Of a DNA stretch of 64,000 nucleotides, positions 49,201 through 61,200 are shown in pieces. The translations under genes were made by a program, and so were the position numbers. This stretch comes from Strigops habroptila. Its lineage: Eukaryota > Chordata > Aves > Psittaciformes > Psittacidae. The stretch lies in assembly GCF_004027225.2 (NCBI RefSeq), contig NC_046358.1:8153284-8217283 (forward strand), given 5' to 3'. A model generated the notes under the pieces. That model was not told where the DNA came from and searched no databases. It was given only the letters and a program-made list of their open reading frames with translations. Numbering within the stretch: position 1 is the stretch's first letter; the number at the start of each line of letters is the position of its first letter.

Positions 49201-52200
49201 ACAGACATCTCAGCTAAAGCACAAAAACGCATGCTTATATTTAAAAAGTCTTAAACACCTGGTAACAGTGAAGTCCTAGTCTCCTCTTTCCATTCAGAAA
49301 AGAAATGTTCTTTCAGGAGATTTTTATTTCCCTGCAAAACCTCACAGGGTTCCTTCTTTAAATTCCCTACCCCAAAACGACCTGAAAATGATGCCTGTTA
49401 AATATTAGTCCCCATTACCTTTCCATCGACAGAAGTGCTCGTTCTCCATGTAGTTGTTATGCAGCTGGTAGCCCTTCAGGAAGTTGTGGTGCTGGGCCAC
49501 GGAGAAGCGGTCGGTCAACGCTCCCCGAAGGGCACTAGACAGGGGACCAGGAGGAGTGTACATGCGAGTCCTCAGGTCGTGGGGTCTTGTAGGCAACACT
49601 GGGTCTTCATCTAGAGGAGGGGAAAAACTGGTGAACTGGTTGTCAACTGATGTTTATTTCTGGTTGTTCTGGTGTGTAGGAGATCTCAGGGGTTGTTCGG
49701 GGATGATTCATTTAACACACAAAAGCTACTCTGAAGGAGATGCGTGGCTGCTGGACAAAGGTCTGCTGATGGTCTTAAGCTTTGGCCTGAAGACAGTTCA
49801 CCAGAAGCAGTCTTTAGTCCTGGTAAAGGGATGCCTTTGAGGAAATTAGGCAATTCAGAGTGTCCTGTCAGAAAGTTACGTATCCTCACAAGAAGATATC
49901 AGGAAACAGAGGCAAGCATGGAGAAAATGGCGGTGAAGCATATGTTCCCACTTACTCAGATGGGCAACAACAGGGCACCACAGGGTCTATTTCAACAGTG
50001 ACAGCTTCTATCTGATAATCACCCATGGCTACATGAGCATATGCTTAATCAGTAGAATGTCAGCACCCCAGGAAAACCTCGGGCATACATTCATATTTAG
50101 AAACTAGAGGGTGGCTACATGGCAGCATATGTGGGTGAAAAGTAGAAACAACACAAGGTGTGGTTTCTTGAAATCACAACCTGCTTTGCCAGAACAAGTG
50201 GCTGACAATGCAGCAGGAAAGACTTGGTGGTTTCTGTGATTACGCAGATGTACGTCTTTGTTTTCAGGATGTCTGTAACTGTAGTTACTATCATATTAAA
50301 TGATTCAGCAATAAAACCATGGTTTCTATATTGCTTCAGAAAAAACCCTCTGGGCCTCATTTATCTTTGTACCAGGATGAATCCAACAAAGTAATTAATG
50401 TATTCAGTAACAAATTAAAAACCCAGGAAATATTGATTAACCAATTCATACTCACATGTATTCTTTGCACATGCAGTAAAAACAACTATTCTCTGCCACT
50501 GGTTCTAGGTTCTGTATGGCTGACTGAGAATGTGCAATGCCAAAACACCTCTTGAGAAATGTGTGACCCCACTAAAACTTCCTCTTAAGGACAGAGCTTT
50601 TTTATCAGTAGGATTTTAATAAGTCTAGTAATTAGAGCAGCATTTCCCTGATTATCCTCTTCCTCTTAGTCTTTATGGTGGGAGGGGAAGTCACTATCTC
50701 TTAAGAGGATCGTATGCTGCTGGCTTCAGCGTAGTTGATAGGATGATACCAAAAGACATCAGAAGACCAAGTTACCACAAATGAAAAGCTTAATAATATC
50801 TCACCAACTTCTTCTATTCTGTCTTGTGTCCATCTCTTCCAGAAGTCCTCTGAACTGTGGGACAATCCCCATATTTGTAATAGGTTCACAGAAAATATAC
50901 TGCTCCACATACCTGTAAAAAGGATTAGTGAACACAAGGACATGTTCTAACAAGAAACTTTTTTCCTTCTGTTCTCACCTCCTGGATTAATTCTTGAATG
51001 AGTCTAGTTCAAACATTTCTAAACTTTTGGGCTATTAAATACCTCTTAACTTTCTATGGCATTGGTTCAGGTCATGCTGCTGTCAGTTCTGCACCTAACC
51101 TACTGCATGGCTCTGCTGCACAATAAAAAGAAGAATGGGAGAGAAGTAATGGAGAAAAGAACACTCACTGGAGAAGTGAAATAAGAGCTCAGATAACACA
51201 GACATCACAAAAATATCCTCTCTATCCCTGTCTTCCTTACTCCAGCTTCCTTTTTTTCTGCACATGCTCTGGTCAGCTTTCATGCACCTTGAACTCTTTC
51301 ACAGCAGGATGAACCGGCTCCTGAACTATTTGGGTTGCAAGAGAAGATCTCACACCACAGCATGTAAAGGCTCACAGATCCAGTGAGCTCCCGCTCCACT
51401 GTTCACTCTTTTCTACACTCAGGATTGCCCCTTTCTGCCTCCCCACAAGGGGAACTGATGCCTTTGTTGATAAGACACAATACCACCATTTCATTTACCA
51501 TTGTAAATCTAAATATGTGTTCTAATTAGTCTAACACAATCAGACTTCTTCATTTTCAGCAGGGTGCAGAAGCCAGTAGAGCATACACAGTATGCAGAAA
51601 ATTTCCCACTAATGGGCCATGTAAGAAAGGCCAGCCCAAGTGGTAGTAATTTAAAGATACTCTTTGGGATTATGGACTATTTAAATATTACAACTGAAAC
51701 CAAGGAGCTTCTGAGCAGCACGAGTGTAAGAGATGACTGAAACCAAACTCACATTGCTCTGTGTTCGCTTCCCAGTGATTGACTCCTGGATAAAGGAGTA
51801 TTACTATTTTTATACACAACCCACCAGTACAAGTCAGGGACTGACCAGAGAGCTTCAGAGACCCTTTGCTTCCGGTCTCATTTTCTGTTCTGGGCAGCCT
51901 GCATCTTTAGTAATGGGATTCTCTATATGGAGTTGAAGTTAAACCTCACAGTAGAAGCATAGCTGCGGGTTTCCTGCTGTCTCAAAATTTGTTGGAATGC
52001 ATTCAGAGAGGAACCAAAGGAATAACCAAAGTGGGAACTATTCCTTACAATGAAAGTATTAGGGAGCTTTACCTATTCCATTTCTAATGTCACAAAAACT
52101 GTACATACCAAGACAGTGACAAGAAACTGAAAAAAAGATGCAGGATTTTTTATTGTATTCTTTTGGACAAACTACCGCACACCCCCATTTGCCAGCAAGT

Positions 52201-55200
52201 GCTATCACTGCAGCGTTCAGTACCTTAGACCAGAAATATCCACCCTCTAGTTAACAGTGTTGCATCCCTCCAAACCACCTCTGTGCCAGGACAATGCAAT
52301 ACATCACCTTGCAGGTAGCAGATCCGGGATTCAGGGAGCTTTTTTAACAAGCGTCCCATGAAGAACTCGCTTCCAAAATGCTCTGTGCGGACGAATGCAC
52401 CGTACTTCGGAAGTCCCACCTCGTAGGGGGTGAATTCCACCCACTCTGCAATACAGCACAACAGGACACTTAGTAGGCTCTCAGGCAGGTGTGGAAAGAG
52501 AGGCAGCTAGGGCATACATCAGTCTGACTTCTGATTGCTCCGTTGCATTTGCCAAGCCTTGCTTATAAACGACAGTCTGCAGGGCCAGGCAGCTGAGCTC
52601 AGACACTGTGACAATGGGGAGGCAGAGGCGGTTAATGCTGCTCATGGTGCTGTTGCCCATGGCACAGGGTGCATGTCGGGAGCACAGCAAGGCTCCAGCT
52701 CTTACACACCCTGTGTGCATGCACCAATCCAGGGTTCTCCAGCCTGCATGAGGTTTCGCTCTGCGCTTGCATATGCCATACCTAGGTGAAAGTACTTCCA
52801 CTGTTCTCAGTAAATTCAACTTCCCTTGAATAATTTGGTTATGTGCAGACAGGTACTCAGCTCTTCGGAAATCAGTTTTCTATAAAGAGGCCAATTATAG
52901 TCTTGGTATGTAGAACTAAGGAAGACAGAACTAGATTTTCTCAGACACCCTCCGCAAGTGAAGTGCAGTTGTCTGATCCTAAGGTCCTTTCCAACCCTAA
53001 CCATTCTATGATTCTATGATACAACTGCAGTGTGAGCAAAGACTGGGACAGAAAGGTCATGGATCATAATTTCCTTTTTGTTCAGAAGTGGTCCATTTTT
53101 TCACTTCAATCAGAAAAAATTTGATCTGAACTTCTTCTCTGCCTCTTCTCCTCCTCCAGCTGCTTCTCCTCATGCAAAAAAAAAAAAAAAGGTAATAACC
53201 AGAACAATGAGCAAAGAAAAAGATTCAGCTGGGAGTAGGTTGGATGCTTTCCCAAACTTTACTAGAACTATGAGGTCTTTCTTCACATTGAAAACATAAC
53301 TGGGCATTGACAAAAAGCAGTATTTAGTTCTCAGACAATTCCAATATTTTTTATTTTAGATGGATCAGATAATATTTCAAAAATGGCCTTTCTGGCAGGA
53401 TTTCCACTGTGTATGTCTAGACAGTGAAAAGCTGATCTCAAAAAGCCCTTGTGTTAAAACTGTAAGGCATAGAAATGCTGGTTATTTCTCAAAAAAGCAA
53501 CTAACACACCAGGACTGTTTTCTCCAAGTGCTACCAAGCAGAGAAGAATGAATCACAGGAATCCATTTGTCAGTTGTAGCCCCACATGATCTGAAACATC
53601 ATTTCTACCTTTGAAATCATTGGTGCTGTAGCTGTTGCGAACATTGACTGACACATAGATGGGCAGCGGGTTCTGGCCGTCACACAATGCTTCTTGCTGT
53701 TCTGAAAGTTTGTGGGGGTCTTTCTGGTTTGAAGGAAAACAGTTACGTGAGAAGAGATGGAAATGACATATGGTGAATTCAATGGCCCTGGTGCTGGAGG
53801 AGCCAAGTGGGTCTCTGCCCCCAGCACACAGGATGTGCCATAGCAGCTCCATTGCACAGAGCACTGCAGGCACCCACCCGCCTGTGACAGACCAGTCTCC
53901 CACGGTCCGTTCTGACTTTGCGTATGGGTTCACAAAGAGGGAAAGGGAGGAAAAACTACTTCTGTGTACATGTCTATATGTACTACAATGTACCACCCTG
54001 GCAAGCAGGGGAAGGGGCAAGCTGCCCCTTAGGATGAGGGATGTAGTGACCAGTCCTTGCTCTCCTGGGCCTGAAGGAAGGCCTTGAGTATATTGGCACT
54101 GAGTTCCTTTGTTAGTACACAACAGCTATCACAGCCCTGCCTTGCAAGGGGACTGGAATTTGGCAGCAAATCATTCACATCCCACCCAGCTTTTCTGGAA
54201 AAGCATATTCTCACTGAAGAGGGTTGTAAAAAACATTAAATCTCATGAACTGCAGATACATCTAGGAGCAGCTTGTTTTGGCAGTTTAGGGAGAGGTTAA
54301 TGGTTATATAGCAATAGCCAGTACTGCTCAAAGGGAAATGTGTTTGGCTAGATTGTGAGGGGGACCTCATCCAGCTGAGATTAAGAGAGGCAGCTATTCA
54401 GCTTATACCTTTTTTTAGTTTGTAGTGTTCCTCTCTGTATTTATTTTCTGTTTCTATATATATATTAGATTACATAAGTAATTATATAAAAATAAATAAA
54501 TAAATCCAAATGAATGGCTGAATGACTGCAACATTTCTGCCCCTACTGAAGGACACTTCTGTTCAATCCTCAATGACTCGTCCCTTCCTACTTCCCCAGT
54601 GCCGAAGCACACATCCTTGAACTATGGTCCATCTGGGCAGAAGATGTAGACTGTTGTACTATAGGGGTAGAAACCACTTCAAATAACAGAAAAGCAAATT
54701 TCTTATTGCTTGTAAAATTCAGTCACTTAAACCAGTTACTGTGTGAGCAGTGCTTGTCAGCAGAAGTAAAATATGCTCTTACTTCCAGTGTATCTGCAGA
54801 TCAAGTTACCTGCCAGTAGATGCAAATCACCAAGCACTCTAGCTGTTTCATGCTTGCTTCAGATAGTTTTCACACTGTTGAGATTACTCTGCAGTTAATC
54901 TTTAACTCTTTTTGCATGTGCAGTCTGCATCTTAGGCAGACTGCCTGAGATTGCCAGTTAAATACCAGCCAGAATTCAAATGGCTGCATCCACAACCTAA
55001 TGTATTAACATACAGGACGCATTTCTCTCTAGGCAGACTAATAACACAAATTAAAAAATCTGAGAGTCTGTTGACATGAACAACTCTACTCTGTTTTGAG
55101 GTATGTTCTTTGAAATCATAGGCTGGTTTCCTCTCACTCACAAGGAGAAAAATCCATGGTTCTCTAAGATATGAAATATACATCATACCCCATCATTTAG

Positions 55201-58200
55201 CAAGTACTCAATCATGAGCCCCCAAAGATCTATAAATGATGTCCTGTATCCCTCTTCTTTACGCTGACAAAGCTGCTTGTTGTAATACTTCATGCGATCC
55301 ATAGAGAAACAGCCTATCTTGCATTTGGTTGCTTGTTTCTGGGCTTCACCAATATGTGATTCTAGGTCCTTCTGCGACCAGTAGGCATCTCTGTATAAGT
55401 TGGCCATGGTCCTGGAGGAAGATAATACAGACAGCAAGAGTCAAAAGAAGCAAAAAAAGACTTGTTATTTTGTGCCTTTTGGAACAGAGGTTTACATTTA
55501 GGGATTCACTTCTGCTCTTACATACTCTGATTTTGCTGTTCCGTTCAGCAGAATGAACACTCCGGAGTTTCTATGACTGTTTTATACATGGCCCTGAAGG
55601 ATAAGATGGGTTTTTTATGTGCTTGAATTATTTTTTTAAACAGGACTGGCAGCAGCATAAGGGATAAAATTGCGAGCTGTGAACACAGGCACCTTTCTGA
55701 AGCACAAATTAGGCAGAAAATTATAATAAATATTCTTTGCTTGTTTTCTAGAACCGTAAATGAGTTCAGACCAGATGCTGCCTCTTGGCTTTGTGTCACT
55801 TACTTAGTGTTAATCTTATGATATCACTATGCTTTATTTTAATGCCATCCTCTATTTTACCAACCTTTCCTACGTGGGACCATCAGATATTTGGCAGTTG
55901 TAGGTCCTGTGAACAGAGAATAATGCTGCTCAGAGGAACTCAATCCTTTCCCAAACTGACTGGTTACAGCGGTAAGTATTCACTGTCCTGCAACTTTCTC
56001 TGTGTAACTAGTTAGAAAGCAGAGCCAGTCTCAGAAGTTACTGGGAACAACTAGGACACTGATGGATAGAGGAAGAGGCATGATGCTACAGGCATCCACA
56101 GGTACATCCACAGTAACTACTTAGAAACTATTTGACAAGTGTCATTGTCACATACATATTTAACTGCTGCAAATGTGGAGTTGAAAAGCACAGTAAAGTA
56201 TTGCTAATAAAAGATTGGTGCATCAGATTAAGCAAATATTTAATAGCTTGTTACTGAGAAACAGCCTGTTTCTACGATGTTAGAAGAAAATCTCCTGATC
56301 TTGTCTGTTTTCAGAAGCTCCTCTCTGCAGCAAAAGACCTGGTCAAGCCTCCTGCACAAGCTGGCTTACCACGTGGTGCCGGACAGCCCGCTGATGTATG
56401 TTACACAGTCCAGGAGATTTAATTTCTTGAGTCCCATGAGGCTGCCATATAGTCCTGTCATTGACTTCAGTCCTCCGCCTGTCGTGATGATAGCCACAAC
56501 GGGGACCTGTTGGGCAGAGGAGCATGGGACATTCACACTGACAACACTCAACGTCACATCCGAACTGCAATGGGTTCTGGCCACCACACCCAGCCCAGGT
56601 CCTAATCTCAGACCATGGTCCCTTTTCAGAAAGAAAGGCTCCAAAACTAAGCTGTGACTGCTACTGCTGCTTCATTTTGGATAAACTTTGAGAAAAGTTT
56701 GAGATTAACTCAAACCTAGGTTCTTGCCCATCTCTGTGGCAAATAGTGGCATAGATGAACAAGAAGAAATACTTCTGTGGAGGCAACAATACATTCTCTC
56801 TATATTTCCCACTCCTTTGACACTTTTTTCTTATTTCACACATCTACTACTACAGTATGAAAATCCATGTCAACTCCATGAAGAAACACACTCAGTCGGC
56901 AGCCAGTGCTGTTAAGCTACCCTCATCAATGCTGTTATTCTTCAGTATAGTGAAGTTACTTTAAAATAAATTTTATTTAATTTATTTGAAGGAATTTTTA
57001 AATTGCAAGAAAGGGAAGATATTCTAAGAAGCACTCATATTTATCCTAAACTAGCAAAATGAGGAAATTTGAACAAGGAAAGAAATTTTTGTCATGCAAT
57101 GTGTTTAATACCCACAGGGTATTTCTGAACTAAGCCAGTTATAGAATAGGATGTCAGGGATGAAGACACCTCAAATCTGACAAATTCCAAATTGACAGTC
57201 ATGAAGAATGCAATTTCTGCAACTAGTGTTTCTTGCAATAACAAACCTAGACAGCAGAAACAAATGTACTTAAGACAAATGGACAAGCTTGTACCCGCAC
57301 AACAGACACATTGCCCATTTTGCTGATCGCTCATCTAGAAGAGTACATGAAGGCACTAGAAATTCAGGATCTACGCCTCTCCAGCACACACGTACTTCAC
57401 AATCCTCCAGATCCTGTTGTAGGTGAAAAACATTTTTCAGGGCACTGGCTACGTATCTCTTCCTTTTTCTCAGGAAAGTCATCTCCTCTGAACATAAGTC
57501 AAACCCAAAGCGCATGTCGAGGTCTTGGTGGCACGAACAATTACTAAGATAAAAACAGGCACATGTTTTACTTATTAACACACCCATACAAATCTTACAA
57601 CTTTGATCAAAGATAATCTACAGCACCCTTCCCTTCAAACAGAGTGATGCAATGTGACAGAAAGTAAGAAAAGTTATTTCAGTTAGTAAGCTTACCAGTG
57701 GCATTATACCCTGTTATTACTGATGAAGAAACAACGTACGGTATTTACAAACGAAACAAATACTGAAATGAATATCCTAAAAGCAAAAGAATTACAAATT
57801 TAGAAAATCTATGGTAATGGTCAGAAGCGAGTACATTGATTCCCATTTCACGCGGTATTTTCTCATTCTAAATCTAAACCAAAATCCAGTTTTCAAATGT
57901 TGGCGTTTTCAACGTGGTCTCGTTTTGAGCAGCTCCAGTGGGAACACATCCCCCTCTAGCGGTGAGCGTCCCTAGGGAGGAAACCCATCCACCCCCCAGC
58001 CAGGCACGGGTGGCTCCAAAACCTTCCTCACTGGAGGGATGACCTCGGTGACATCCAGCCCCTCGATGGATGGAAATAGGTCACTGAGGCTAGTGGGGCA
58101 GCATTTCACCCCCACTGCTCTGCTCTGTCTGCACTTGCACTAAGTGTCTCGTGGGTCGACACTGGCAGTTGCATTTCACGTCACCCTTGACTCAAAAATT

Positions 58201-61200
58201 GTAAACCATAATCCTCAGAAAAATACTTTATTTGCATCAATTTCATAATTTAAGAAGTCATTCCTTAAAACTCCACTGTTGTAACTCATTCCCCTGGCAT
58301 CTGTGCTCCTCCACTCACTAACCTCTCTCCTGTCTCTTCCCCCCCTGCACCTGTGTGACATCAGTGGGCAAGAGGTCTGCCACTGGTATCTTCAGGCTGA
58401 AGCTACCCATGGGCTCCCTGGCTGGCCAGCTAGCCCTGGCCAGGCATTGTAAAATGGCAGGAGTTTGCCTTTTCTTTTGGTGACAGAAGTTCTGTCTACT
58501 ACTGAGTCCATAATTTCACTGACACTAGTAAATTTATGTATGCGATTTCTCCACCATGAGATTTGGATAAAATCAGCCAAATGATTACAAGTGTATTTGT
58601 AAATGGAGACACGCAAGGGGAATTAAGTTAGGTGGAGCTGCAAAAGCCAGTTTCCACTGTAAATGAAGATACAAACAAACTGCTTTTAAAGTTCTCTGAA
58701 AGTAAAATAAATAAGCGGAGAGCATTTTTCCTGTCCTGGAAAAACACTGGTTTTCCTGTTATAGATCACTTGCCTTTCTGAAATGAATGATAGAAAACTT
58801 TGTTTGAATTCAAAATTACACTATTTTCCCCTTTTCTTTACTTGTAAACGTTAAAAAAAATAATAATAACTTGCTCAGTTCTGTGTTACATATAGCTATG
58901 GATAACGTGAAACGTCTTCATGTTCAGTGATGCGTATCAATGAGCACGTCTACAGATATTGATTCACTAGGCACATTGTCTACCTTTGTTTCTACTCAAT
59001 GTACAGTATAACTGGACCTAACAGTTAACCACTGAATACTGACAGTTAAGAAAAAAATATATGTTCATAATTTCTGATCAAGTTTAATGTTTACTCCTGT
59101 CTCCTGTTTTTTAGTCAGCTTTAGTCTTCTTGTGAATTTCAGAGACTGGAATTTATTAAAAATAATATTCTGTGTCAAAAAGGAAATTTATTTATTGATT
59201 AAACATTAAAACGTTTATTGATTGAAGTGAAATATTCCTAGGGCGAACTATGTATATATACTGTGCATGTATGTTATGTTTATTCAAAGCAGGTTCTAGT
59301 TTTCTGACACAGCCTACTCATGTCATTTGTATGTGGCTAAAACAATATCAAAATCAGTAACCCAAGTCTTTAGGAATAGAAGATCTCTTACCAGCTTTGT
59401 GCTCTCACATTCAAGTCAAATCTTTTCTCCTGGAAAACAAGAATATGTACTGTAATTTTTTTTCTGTTTTTGTTTTTGTTTTTTTTAGTTTTCATTTTTA
59501 AAATACCTTTTTTCCCTTTCTGTCTTGGGGTCAGAGCTTGATTTAGATCCCAGAAAAGTCTGGCAATCGTTAAGTTAAATGTCTGAAATCATGACCTATA
59601 TTTCCAAAAGCACTCACTTATCCTTAGTGGAACATCCCTACTCACAGGTCCCAAATGCTTCCAGGCTGCAGAAATCAGTAATGATCTCGGTATAGGAGGT
59701 TCCTGAGGCTCACGCAATAAGTCCCATTTCCCGTGTTATTCACAAGCTTTCTGCAGCATCCTGAAATACCATTTTTTGTACATTTCCCGTTCTTTATGTT
59801 CTAACACAGAGCAGATCTTTGACATCCTGGCCACAGTCTCACACTGAAGAGACTGCAAGTCTGCATTTGTTTCTGCCAAGACTTCATCCTGTCTTGAAAT
59901 TTTTATTGCAACCTTCATATTAACTGACAAAAAGTTCTCTGGTCTGAGAGGATGTTTTAATGGCCCTGAAATCCAATGTTCTCCTACTTCTAACTAATAT
60001 TTAGACAAGATCGTCCCTAATAATCTGGATACCTGTATCAGAAATGAAATTTTTTGTAGTAAGTATCTTTCTCTTCTATTACTTTAATTCAAAATTATAG
60101 AACACTTACATCTATTTCAAGCAATATTCTTATTACATTCTCTAAAATCCATATGCTATGTCTATTATTTTCAAAATACTTTAATATATTGTGCTTTTAA
60201 GCATATGGTTTACTAAGAGAAGGTTTACTGAATGTTTCCTAGCTTGTGTCCAAGGAACAACTTTCTGTTCGGACTCTAAGCAAAGGGCGGCCAGTGAGTG
60301 TTGGGTAAAGAGGGAGATATGTACTGAAGGAATCATCATATATTCTGACATCCTAGTTGGTCTCTGTATCCACTACTGGCACATAATGGAGGGACAACCT
60401 GTCTGTGGGAGAAAACAGCTGGAGAAACTAAGCTCCTATTTTTTAAAGATCTGTGAAAAAAATCAGAACAGTTCTGATCCTCTTAGTAGCTATCTGGGAC
60501 AATATTATGGAGAATGGGGAAAGGTCGCTTGAGTGACCTTTTATTCCTAACAGCTGGAAGTAATGCTCACCTCTGCAATGGTTGTTTGCCTTCCCATGGG
60601 CAATGAATTCAGCATCACGACTGGGGAGCCCGTCTCTGTAGTGTACTTACAGGACCACTGGGAAAACAACATGCTTTAAGAGAAAAACAGTAATGGCTTT
60701 ACCCTCTCCCCCTCCTTCCACATTCTAGAGAGGCACTCATGGTCAGTTCATTATTAAGGCCAACATACAGGGTGGTAGCGTCTCTTCTTCGGCAACATGA
60801 CATCCAGTGTTGGCTCTGCATACTTGATATAGTGGAACTTGGTGGGACCCGACGGGCTGACCACTCCATCAGGGCCCAACGTGATATCCTGTGTCCCCTC
60901 AAAGGAGCCCTTCACAGTGAGGGAAAGCTCTTTCTCTAAAACAGCAGAGAAAAGGTAGTGAGAAATGTGTGTTGGCTTGATTAAAAGTGTGCTGCAGGTC
61001 GCAGAGCTGTAGAGTTTGGACCACAGCTTTGTCTAAGTGGAAAGGGCTCTGAAGGGAGCAGTGGCAGCAAAGGGAAAGGAGCAAAGCAGACGCTATTTTC
61101 ATAGAAAGGGGACTCTGAATGTTCTCGTTGTTATGTAGAGCTAGGATTTCAACTTTAATGCAGGTCTAATAAACCTTTTTTACATACACCTAAGGGAGTG

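Noticed and set aside
53553-54122. 189-codon minus-strand open frame in gene B
   Set aside because: Only 53609-53723 is coding, and that is the PLA2G4 exon; the rest is read-through of intron.
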